In this document: positions 15,552-22,885 of the stretch, piece after piece
How the letters are laid out: each line of letters starts with the position of its first letter
How positions within the stretch are numbered: position 1 is the stretch's first letter
Notes under the pieces: model-generated
The model's database searches: none
What the model saw: the letters and a program-made list of their open reading frames with translations, nothing else
Told to the model about the DNA's origin: nothing
Position numbers and translations under genes: made by a program
DNA from: JAJTHY01 sp964458795
Lineage (GTDB): Bacteria > Pseudomonadota > Alphaproteobacteria > Rickettsiales > Midichloriaceae
NCBI GenBank assembly: GCA_964458795.1
Contig: CAYWJW010000021.1
Span: 1-25,145 of the forward strand
Length of the DNA stretch: 25,145 nucleotides
Reading direction: 5' to 3'

Positions 15552-16121
15552 ATGATTGCGCAGAGATCCCCTTCATCCACCCAAAATAAGTACCCGAGAG
15601 CTTTAATCTCTGATCTAAAAGAACAATTGGAATTGTTCCCAAACAGTCCTATTGATGTTGTAAAAAGCTCAAAGACAAGGAGATTAATTGGAATTGTGTT
15701 CCTCCTTATGTGTGCTTCAATACTTATATACTTGTCATATAATGCCTTCAAGTATTCAAAGCTCCCAACTAGTATAAATGAAATACCTTTAATTAAAGCA
15801 GACTATACACCGATACGGGTTGTCCCGAATGATCCTGGTGGAGTTCAGATATTGAATCAGGACAAGTTGATATATAATAATCTACAAGACCCTAGCTTTA
15901 AGTACAATAAAAGGACTGGAGCCCAAATGGAGGAAGAAAACAACTCTGCTAATATTAATTTGCGCTCCCCCAAGCAAGTAAATAAAAAGATTACACCAGC
16001 ACTACCAGTTGAAAATTCAAAGACTGAGGTTAAGTTAAAAGCTGGAACTGAAAGAAAAAAGCCATCTTCAGCTAATTCTAACCTCAAAAACCCATTTGAA
16101 GTTTTAGAGGAAAAGAATTGA
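15552..16121 (+). CDS. SPOR-family membrane protein lacking the SPOR domain
   Basis: A 189-residue protein with a cytoplasmic N-terminus of about 44 residues, one membrane helix (about 45-66, IGIVFLLMCASILIYLSY) and a periplasmic tail. Just after the helix, PLIKADYTPIRVVPNDPGG and LNQDKLIYNNL (79-111) match the signature I know from alphaproteobacterial SPOR proteins, which read roughly PLIxA...P.K..P...GG...P.QDK.VY. Those proteins go on to a SPOR domain that binds septal peptidoglycan. Here only about 75 low-complexity Lys/Asn/Ser-rich residues follow, so the SPOR domain is absent. The ATG at 15552 is chosen; a TTG at 15531 would add seven residues. It heads the operon and overlaps nadE by one base (TGATG). 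Confidence 0.6.
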   Translation: MIAQRSPSSTQNKYPRALISDLKEQLELFPNSPIDVVKSSKTRRLIGIVFLLMCASILIYLSYNAFKYSKLPTSINEIPLIKADYTPIRVVPNDPGGVQILNQDKLIYNNLQDPSFKYNKRTGAQMEEENNSANINLRSPKQVNKKITPALPVENSKTEVKLKAGTERKKPSSANSNLKNPFEVLEEKN

Positions 16122-17737
16122 TGAAATTAGTAATGGCGCAAATTGGGTTTAAAACTGGTGATCTAAAAGGAAACCTTGTAAGAACTATTAAAGTTTGGGA
16201 TGAATATGAAGGCAATACTGAGCTCATAATATTTCCCGAGCTTTCCTTAAGCGGCTATCCTCTCGAAGATTTAGTAGAGAATCCGGGATTTCTAGATCAC
16301 TGCGAACAAACATTAGCAGACCTGTTGGATATAAGTGCTTCAAGAAAAACAGCCATAGTGATTACTCATCCCATGCGTGATGGTAAGAAAGTGCATAATG
16401 CACTAATGCTTATAGAAGCAGGCAAGATTGTTGCAAAAATCTATAAAAGCCACTTACCAAACTACGGTGTGTTTGACGAAAAGAGAAACTTTAAAGCTGG
16501 GCGAAACAATAATATAATCAATTGGCATGGTAAAAAAATAGGATTTCTAATTTGTGAAGACGCATGGGGTTTGAGGATACCCGAGAAACTCGTTGCGCAA
16601 GGAGCTGAGATCTTGATATCTATAAATGCTTCTCCTTATGATGTAAGTAAAGCAGCAACTCGCCATAATCTTGCAAGCCGTATTGTAGTAAAAAATAAAA
16701 TTTCTCTAGTCTACGTAAATCTTTTTGGCGCACAAGATGGAATAGTTTTCGATGGCGGCTCATTTATAATGGATAAGATTGGCGCATATATTGTCGAGCC
16801 AACACACTGGAAGGAACTTTCTATAGCAAGCGATTTGCAATCTATTACATACGCAAAAGAATTTACAATGCATGAAGATATATACAATGCCCTAATAATT
16901 GGTCTTAGGTCTTATGTCGTAGATAATGGCTTTAAAAAAGTACTAGTTGGGATTTCGGGTGGAATTGATTCAGCTTTTGTGGCAACCCTTGCTGTTGATG
17001 CATTAGGAGCAGACAATGTTGAACTTGTAAAGATGCCATCCAAATATTCAAGTAAACATAGTATTGAAGATGCTGATGACTTGGCAAAAGCTTTGGAAAT
17101 AAAACCCATTATACTCCCAATTCAGCCAAGTATGGATCTATTGCTTTCTGAATTAAATCCGCACTTTAATAGCAAAGTAGCCGATGTGACTGAAGAAAAT
17201 TTGCAATCAAGGATACGTGGCGTGATACTGATGGCGTTATCAAATAAAAATGGAGCTCTGTTACTTGCTACTGGAAATAAATCTGAGTATGCATGCGGGT
17301 ATGCAACAATTTATGGCGATATGTGTGGTGGTTATGCTCCGATCAAGGATATTTATAAAACTCAACTTTATGAGTTATGTATGTATCGCAATAGCAATGT
17401 ACCAAGCTTATCACTTTTTAAAAAACTTAATATCATTCCAGAAAATTCTATATTAAAGTCACCTAGTGCAGAGCTTGCACCAAACCAGCTTGATACTGAT
17501 AACTTGCCGGAATACTCGATCCTCGATAGAGTCTTATATGAACTAGTAGAACGCAATCAAAGTGCCTCAAATATAATAGCAATGGGGTATGATAAAGAAG
17601 TAGTACAAAAAATTAATAAACTACTTAAAAATTCTGAGTACAAACGTAAACAAGCAGCGCTTGGCACAAAAGTTTCTATTCGCGACTTGGGAAAAGATAG
17701 ACGATACCCAGCAACCAACAAATATGAGGACGCATGA
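16121..17737 (+). CDS. nadE: glutamine-dependent NAD+ synthetase
   Basis: A 538-residue two-domain enzyme making NAD+ from deamido-NAD+, ATP and glutamine in the cytoplasm. The N-terminal nitrilase-type glutaminase has its triad Glu40 (FPELSLSGYP), Lys109 (YKSHLPNYGVFDEKR) and Cys145 (GFLICEDAWG). The C-terminal synthetase has the ATP pyrophosphatase P-loop SGGIDS (279-284) and GNKSEYACGYATIYGDMCGG. Length is normal. The ATG at 16121 overlaps the previous stop (TGATG) with AGAGG ten bases upstream; a TTG one codon earlier is less likely. It overlaps ubiX by four bases. Presence of nadE means the cell completes NAD itself from an imported or made precursor. Confidence 0.96.
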   Translation: MKLVMAQIGFKTGDLKGNLVRTIKVWDEYEGNTELIIFPELSLSGYPLEDLVENPGFLDHCEQTLADLLDISASRKTAIVITHPMRDGKKVHNALMLIEAGKIVAKIYKSHLPNYGVFDEKRNFKAGRNNNIINWHGKKIGFLICEDAWGLRIPEKLVAQGAEILISINASPYDVSKAATRHNLASRIVVKNKISLVYVNLFGAQDGIVFDGGSFIMDKIGAYIVEPTHWKELSIASDLQSITYAKEFTMHEDIYNALIIGLRSYVVDNGFKKVLVGISGGIDSAFVATLAVDALGADNVELVKMPSKYSSKHSIEDADDLAKALEIKPIILPIQPSMDLLLSELNPHFNSKVADVTEENLQSRIRGVILMALSNKNGALLLATGNKSEYACGYATIYGDMCGGYAPIKDIYKTQLYELCMYRNSNVPSLSLFKKLNIIPENSILKSPSAELAPNQLDTDNLPEYSILDRVLYELVERNQSASNIIAMGYDKEVVQKINKLLKNSEYKRKQAALGTKVSIRDLGKDRRYPATNKYEDA

Positions 17738-18306
17738 GTAGTCCTAAGAAAAAAATCATTGTGGGTATTGCAGGAGCAAGCGGTGCAATATATGGGATCA
17801 GATTACTCGAGGTGCTTCGCTCTCTGGACGTAGAAACTCATCTGGTAATTACTAAGTCTGGTAAACTAACTATAGAGCATGAGACGGATTTTAAGTTGGA
17901 TGATGTAATATCTCTCGCCAATCATTATTATAATAATAATGATATCGCGGCTGCTATTGCCAGTGGATCATTTATAAATGAAGGCATGATAATTGCCCCA
18001 TGTACTGTCAAAACTCTATCAGAAATTGCCACCGGCTGCACAGAGTCCCTTATCTCAAGAGCTGCAGATGTAGCACTTAAAGATCGCAGACGCTTGATTT
18101 TACTGTTCCGTGAAACACCTTTGCACTTAGGGCATATACGTTCCATGCAAGCCGTAACAGAAATGGGAGCAATAGTTATGCCACCGGTTACTTCTTTTTA
18201 TAGCAAACCCAAAACTATAGATGACCTAATTAACCAGACGATAGGTAGGGTATTGGATTTATGCAATATCGATAATAAACTAGTAAAAAGGTGGAGTGGC
18301 TTTTGA
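17734..18306 (+). CDS. ubiX: flavin prenyltransferase UbiX
   Basis: A 190-residue flavoprotein that joins dimethylallyl phosphate to FMN, making the prenylated flavin cofactor used by the UbiD decarboxylase in ubiquinone synthesis. The N-terminus has the FMN-binding GIAGASGAIYGIRLLEVLR. Later motifs are IIAPCTVKTLSEIATG and the family hallmark FRETPLHLGHIRSMQ, then a PPVTSFYSKPKTIDDLI segment. The length is standard (about 190). It overlaps nadE by ATGA, and its stop overlaps the probable TTG start of gshA. Confidence 0.95.
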   Translation: MSSPKKKIIVGIAGASGAIYGIRLLEVLRSLDVETHLVITKSGKLTIEHETDFKLDDVISLANHYYNNNDIAAAIASGSFINEGMIIAPCTVKTLSEIATGCTESLISRAADVALKDRRRLILLFRETPLHLGHIRSMQAVTEMGAIVMPPVTSFYSKPKTIDDLINQTIGRVLDLCNIDNKLVKRWSGF

Positions 18307-19496
18307 AAACGTTATCTTCAAACTTGCAAGAATTTAATCAGTATATAAAAGCTAATGCCCCTAAGGTAAATGAATTTTTAAGCTCAAAGTTAAAGGGAGC
18401 TACTACACCGATTTTCACATCAGTTGATATTCGCAATGCTGGATTTAAAATTGCTCCAGTCGATACCAATCTATTCCCAGCAGGGTTTAATAACTTAAGT
18501 GAAGCAGGCCGTAGGATATTATGCACAAAGCTCAAAGAATATATAAAACATAATTACCCACATGCCAGAAGAGTCTTAATATTTCCAGAAAATTTTACTC
18601 GTAATCTCAACTATCTAGATAATCTCGTAGTGCTTATAGAAGCCGTAAGTAATGCGGGGTTTGATGTAAAGCTAGGTTCTACCTTGATAAATGATGATTT
18701 TATTGCAATAGAAAAGGCACTTAGTATTGAATCATTCCATAAAATGAACGAGATAATCACCAACAAGACAGCTTGGGTACCGGATTTGATAGTGCTTAAT
18801 AATGACCTTACAAGTGGGATACCAGAAGCTCTCAAGGGGTGTTCTATCCCAATAATTCCTGCAATGTCAAAGGGGTGGTATGCAAGGCGAAAGCATAACC
18901 ATTTCTTAAGCTATAATAATATCATTACTGAGTTTTGTAAGGCGAGTGGTATAGACCCTTGGCTACTTAGCACAGAATTTAGAAATTGTGAGCAAGTAGA
19001 TTTCAGAAGTCATAGAGGTCTTTACTGTGTAGCTGCTAGTGTAGATGAGGTAATTGCACAAGTTCAAAATAACTATACGTTATACGGAATTAAAGAAGAA
19101 CCATTTGCCTTTGTAAAGGCAGATCAAGGTACCTATGGCATGGGAATAATGGTTGTGCGTTCTGGTAAAGAGATACTAAAAATAAATAAGAAACATCGCC
19201 ATAGCATGCAATCCTTAAAGCAAGGCGTGCCTAATACAACTATTATAGTTCAAGAAGGAATCCCTACTATTGAAAAGCATTCATTAGCCACTGCAGAAAC
19301 CATGGCCTATTTATGTGCAGTTCAGCCATTGGAGCTATTTGATCGCTGGCATGAGGATAAGGATAAATACTCAAGCCTTAACACACCTGGTATGAAATTT
19401 TCAGTACAAAATAAATCAGATATCCTATACGATCTTAAATGCTTTATTGCTCAAGTTGCAGCAGTCGCTACTATTTTTGAGGAGTCGGTACAATGA
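18303..19496 (+). CDS. gshA: glutamate-cysteine ligase, GshA family of alphaproteobacteria
   Basis: About 397 residues of the glutamate-cysteine ligase type first known from Acidithiobacillus and found in Ehrlichia and relatives, unlike E. coli GshA. It makes gamma-glutamylcysteine, the first step to glutathione. Typical blocks are NYPHARRVLIFPENFTRN, VLNNDLTSGIPEAL, GWYARRKHNHFLSYN, FAFVKADQGTYGMGIMVV (ATP-grasp-like) and the IIVQEGIPT segment. I prefer a TTG start at 18303, which forms a TTGA overlap with the ubiX stop and has GGAG six bases upstream; GTG at 18291 is the alternative. It overlaps the copper ATPase gene by ATGA. No gshB is in the window. Confidence 0.88.
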   Translation: MKTLSSNLQEFNQYIKANAPKVNEFLSSKLKGATTPIFTSVDIRNAGFKIAPVDTNLFPAGFNNLSEAGRRILCTKLKEYIKHNYPHARRVLIFPENFTRNLNYLDNLVVLIEAVSNAGFDVKLGSTLINDDFIAIEKALSIESFHKMNEIITNKTAWVPDLIVLNNDLTSGIPEALKGCSIPIIPAMSKGWYARRKHNHFLSYNNIITEFCKASGIDPWLLSTEFRNCEQVDFRSHRGLYCVAASVDEVIAQVQNNYTLYGIKEEPFAFVKADQGTYGMGIMVVRSGKEILKINKKHRHSMQSLKQGVPNTTIIVQEGIPTIEKHSLATAETMAYLCAVQPLELFDRWHEDKDKYSSLNTPGMKFSVQNKSDILYDLKCFIAQVAAVATIFEESVQ

Positions 19497-21607
19497 AATT
19501 AGCCAAACCTATATATACTTGTCCAATGCACCCTGAAGTGCGCAATGCTGGCCCAGGTTCTTGCCCAAAATGTGGTATGGCACTCGAACCTGAGACTATA
19601 TCAGAAGTGGTTGACACTGCTGATATTGAGCTAAAAGATATGACAAAACGCTTCTGGATAGCAGCTTTGTTTTCTCTGCCTCTTATGGTATTAGATATGG
19701 GCGCACACTTCAGTGATAAACTTCATGAATTACTTATGAATCCTATTACTATTTGGGTACAGCTAGCGCTAGCTACACCTGTGGTGCTATGGTCAGGTTT
19801 TCCATTTTTCAAACGTTTTTGGCAATCTATATTACATAAAAGCCCTAATATGTTTACACTAATAGGTCTAGGTGTAGGTGTTGCTTATTTATACAGCCTA
19901 GTTGTAACATTTGCTCCTCAGCTATTTGGTAATATGCCTGGAATCTCAGTTTATTTTGAAGCAGCTGCTGTTATTACTACACTTGTGTTACTTGGCCAAG
20001 TTATGGAATTAAAAGCGCGTTCACAAACCTCCAGCGCCATACGCTCATTACTTAATTTAGCACCCAATACCGCAAGGAGGGTAATGAAGGATGGTAACGA
20101 GAATGACATTCCACTTTCTAAAGTACATATAGGTGATTTGCTACGCGTGCGTCCAGGAGAAAAAATTCCAGTTGATGGTGAAGTTCTGGAAGGCAGTAGC
20201 TTTGTGGAACAAGCCATGATAACGGGTGAGCCTATGCCAGTCGAGAAAATTCCAGGTAATAAGGTCATAGGGGCTACTATTAACACTTCAGGAACCTTTA
20301 TCATGCGAGCTGAGAAGATAGGCAGCGAAACCCTTTTGGCTAAAATAGTTGATATGGTAAGCAAAGCTCAACGTTCACGCGCCCCAATCCAGAGACTCGC
20401 TGATAGCGTATCAAGCTATTTTGTACCAGCAGTTATACTAATTGCAATATTATCCTCTATAGTCTGGGGGCTTATTGGCCCTGAACCGAAGATGCCTTAT
20501 GCACTCTTGAGTGCAGTTTCGGTATTAATCATAGCCTGTCCATGTGCACTAGGCCTTGCAACCCCTATGTCGATTATGGTGGGCACAGGGCGTGGTGCAA
20601 GAGCTGGAATCCTTGTCAAAAATGCTGAAGCTATAGAAGCATTGGAAAAGATCGATACATTGGTTATTGATAAAACCGGCACTTTAACCGAAGGCAAACC
20701 CAAGTTGATGTATGCTATACCAACAAAAGGTTTTACCGAAGAAGACTTACTCTTCTTTGCAGCGAATCTTGAGCGTGGTAGCGAGCACCCAATATCGAGT
20801 GCTATAGTTAAGTATGCTACTGCTCGTCAGATAAAAATCTCTAAGCTTACCAAATTCAAAGCATTGACTGGCAAGGGAATAAAAGGCTCTATAAAAAGCA
20901 AGGATGTGCTATTTGGCAACATTGCACTACTTGAAGAATCCGGTATAGAATGTTTGGATGTTAAAAATCAATCCAAAGCCTATTTATCTCAAGGTCATAC
21001 CGTGCTTTATCTAGCAGTTGGTGGCAAAGCTGCTGGATTCATAACCGTATCTGATCCCATAAAGGAAGGCGCAGCTGAGGCCATAAGACAACTTAAATCG
21101 ATTGGCATTCACATAGTAATTCTTACTGGTGATAACACAGCTACCGCAAATGCAGTGGCAATGAAACTAGGCATTAAAGAAGTGCATGCCGAAGTGCTGC
21201 CGGATCAAAAATACTCCATTATCCAGAAGCTACAAGAATCAGGACGTTTTGTTGCAATGGCCGGTGATGGCATCAATGATGCCCCAGCACTGGCTCAAGC
21301 CCAAGTTGGTATCGCTATGGGTAACGGAACAGACGTAGCAATGGAAAGTGCAGGTATTACTCTATTATATGGCGATTTAATGGGCATTGTCCGCGCCTAT
21401 CATTTAAGCCGCTTGACCATGCGAAACATCAGACAAAATCTTTTCTTCGCATTCATTTATAACGCCCTAGGCGTGCCAATATCAGCAGGCCTTCTATACC
21501 CACATTTCGGAATCCTACTAAGCCCCATAATCGCAAGCGCCGCAATGTCCTTCAGCTCCGTCTCCGTTGTGATGAATAGTCTGAGACTGCATTCGGTTAA
21601 GTTGTAA
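19493..21607 (+). CDS. copA: copper-transporting P-type (P1B) ATPase
   Basis: A 704-residue heavy-metal P-type ATPase of the inner membrane, most likely exporting Cu(I). The N-terminus is not an HMA domain. It is a short cysteine-rich metal-binding module (YTCPMHPEVRNAGPGSCPKCG, reading Cys10, Cys24 and Cys27). Core motifs follow: TGE (244-246), the CPC transport motif in IACPCALGLATP (349-351), DKTGTLTEG with the phosphorylated Asp393, the HP motif SEHP (431-433) and GDGINDAPA from residue 591. Helix 7 has the AFIYN motif and helix 8 MSFSSVSVV, the pattern linked to Cu(I). It is last in the operon, coupled to gshA by ATGA with GGAG upstream. Glutathione buffers Cu(I), so the pairing makes biological sense. 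Confidence 0.93.
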   Translation: MKLAKPIYTCPMHPEVRNAGPGSCPKCGMALEPETISEVVDTADIELKDMTKRFWIAALFSLPLMVLDMGAHFSDKLHELLMNPITIWVQLALATPVVLWSGFPFFKRFWQSILHKSPNMFTLIGLGVGVAYLYSLVVTFAPQLFGNMPGISVYFEAAAVITTLVLLGQVMELKARSQTSSAIRSLLNLAPNTARRVMKDGNENDIPLSKVHIGDLLRVRPGEKIPVDGEVLEGSSFVEQAMITGEPMPVEKIPGNKVIGATINTSGTFIMRAEKIGSETLLAKIVDMVSKAQRSRAPIQRLADSVSSYFVPAVILIAILSSIVWGLIGPEPKMPYALLSAVSVLIIACPCALGLATPMSIMVGTGRGARAGILVKNAEAIEALEKIDTLVIDKTGTLTEGKPKLMYAIPTKGFTEEDLLFFAANLERGSEHPISSAIVKYATARQIKISKLTKFKALTGKGIKGSIKSKDVLFGNIALLEESGIECLDVKNQSKAYLSQGHTVLYLAVGGKAAGFITVSDPIKEGAAEAIRQLKSIGIHIVILTGDNTATANAVAMKLGIKEVHAEVLPDQKYSIIQKLQESGRFVAMAGDGINDAPALAQAQVGIAMGNGTDVAMESAGITLLYGDLMGIVRAYHLSRLTMRNIRQNLFFAFIYNALGVPISAGLLYPHFGILLSPIIASAAMSFSSVSVVMNSLRLHSVKL

Positions 21608-21615
21608 CCTTTGGT

Positions 21616-22083
21616 TTACCGTTCGTTATAGTATTTAGCAGCATACCTAAGTATTTCCACCACAGCGGTAGATCCTAATGAGTAAATAGCAATATTTTCT
21701 GGAAGTCCAGTTATACACCACCATCTAACTTCTTCTTTGGCCTTTTTAGCCGACTCATGTTTAAGGGCATTCGACTTGCACTTATACGCATTATCTATCT
21801 CAGCACACTTGTCTGAGTAATCAATATATAAGTCAGACAACTCATAAAAACCCACAAGAGCAGTAAAATATAGATGAACCTTATCATCAAATCTTGGATA
21901 TTGATTATGAAATAAGCCATAAAATGTACAAATAGGTACTGCTATTTTTTCTATCATTCTTATACGTTTATTAGATGGGTTTCCAGCAAGGTCAGCAAAT
22001 AGTATCGCTGAACAAAGTCCAAGAATTCCACCACCTGTGGCAGTATCTTTAAAGAATGATTTAAACGCATAAAGTTTAGACAT
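21616..22083 (-). CDS. small membrane protein, tandem paralogue A
   Basis: A 155-residue protein of unknown family, clearly paralogous to the gene upstream of it on the minus strand. Both begin MSKLxAFKSFF, then xxTATGxG, both have VPIxTFxGLF, and PRFDDKVHLYFTALVG matches TRFDDKLHLGFTALTS. Both end in a Tyr-rich tail. Hydrophobic stretches near 18-33, 48-58, 70-85 and 125-145 suggest several membrane passes, with a charged segment (KHESAKKAKEE) between the third and fourth. The start has AAGG nine bases upstream. It lies tail to tail with the copper ATPase gene, 8 bases away. No function is known to me. Confidence 0.75.
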   Translation of the reverse strand: MSKLYAFKSFFKDTATGGGILGLCSAILFADLAGNPSNKRIRMIEKIAVPICTFYGLFHNQYPRFDDKVHLYFTALVGFYELSDLYIDYSDKCAEIDNAYKCKSNALKHESAKKAKEEVRWWCITGLPENIAIYSLGSTAVVEILRYAAKYYNER

Positions 22084-22196
22084 ACTAACCTTGAAACATT
22101 GCTTAATTAAGCAGCATTATAGCAGATTTATATGAGATTATCAAGTAATGCATTGTTTTTAAAGCTCTTTGTACCACTGCTTGTAAAAAGCTTCAG

Positions 22197-22748
22197 TTAC
22201 CGTCCGTTACAGTAACTAACCGCACACCTACCTAATTCCAATGCGCCTTTAGCTAGAAGTGAGAAGAAAGCTATATTCGCTGGAATGGCGCTTATAATCG
22301 CACGCTTATCTTGCCACCTAACTTTTTCTATCTCCTTTTCTCTCTTATCTAATCTTTCAAGCTTTTTATCACCTTCTTCTGTAGGATGAGCCATCCTTCC
22401 AGCCCGCCTAATTTCAGAGATCTCCCTCAAATCTTTTGCATACTTATTATCAATTCTCTTATTCGCTGCACCACAACCCTTATAAGCATCCCATACTGCC
22501 CAACAACTTGTAAGTGCAGTAAAGCCTAAGTGCAACTTATCATCAAACCGTGTATACGGATCATAAAATAATCCAGTAAATGTAAAAATAGGTACCACAG
22601 CTTTATCCAGATCACGTGTATTGGATACGGAAGCACCAAGTACACCTGTACAAAATCTAGAAATCAACATTGCCGAAGCGAACCCACAAGCTCCACGACC
22701 TGTGGCAGTGTTTGTAAAAAACGACTTAAAAGCATCAAGTTTAGACAT
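22197..22748 (-). CDS. small membrane protein, tandem paralogue B
   Basis: A 183-residue paralogue of the 155-residue protein downstream. I start it at the ATG at 22748, which gives MSKLDAFKSFF, the same start as its neighbour; a longer reading to 22784 adds an unmatched 12 residues. It has the same four hydrophobic blocks and the FDDKLHLGFTALTS motif. Between blocks three and four it carries a longer, strongly charged insert, probably coiled coil (KKLERLDKREKEIEKVRW). The C-terminal membrane block reads IPANIAFFSLLAKGALELG. The two genes are about 113 bases apart and were made by tandem duplication. No function can be assigned. Confidence 0.75.
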   Translation of the reverse strand: MSKLDAFKSFFTNTATGRGACGFASAMLISRFCTGVLGASVSNTRDLDKAVVPIFTFTGLFYDPYTRFDDKLHLGFTALTSCWAVWDAYKGCGAANKRIDNKYAKDLREISEIRRAGRMAHPTEEGDKKLERLDKREKEIEKVRWQDKRAIISAIPANIAFFSLLAKGALELGRCAVSYCNGR

Positions 22749-22825
22749 AATAACCCGAATATAAATAAACTCAAAACATATCATTAATTGACATGAAGGC
22801 GCAAGAAATTTTTCTTCTGGTATGA

Positions 22826-22853
22826 TTGATTCCCCAAAATATTCTGTTATAAT
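22826..22853 (+). promoter_or_regulatory. putative promoter for htpG
   Basis: TTGATT (22826-22831) and a perfect TATAAT (22848-22853) with a 16-base spacer lie 32 bases before the htpG ATG. A CCCCAAAAT within the spacer recalls the -10 of heat-shock (sigma-32) promoters, but no CTTGAA-like -35 sits at the right distance. I favour a housekeeping promoter. Confidence 0.6.
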
Positions 22854-22885
22854 TTGTGCTACTTAAAGTAAAAGGGTAGGGTATT

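Noticed and set aside
19951..20364. Minus-strand reading of 137 codons opposite the copper ATPase gene.
   Set aside because: It is the complement of conserved ATPase codons, including the TGE region. The sense protein explains the sequence fully.
22803..22853. Possible heat-shock RNA thermometer or sigma-32 promoter before htpG (short AAGAAA/TTTCTT hairpin and CCCCAAAAT).
   Set aside because: The hairpin lies upstream of the predicted -10, so it would not be in the transcript, and no sigma-32 -35 box is at the right distance.
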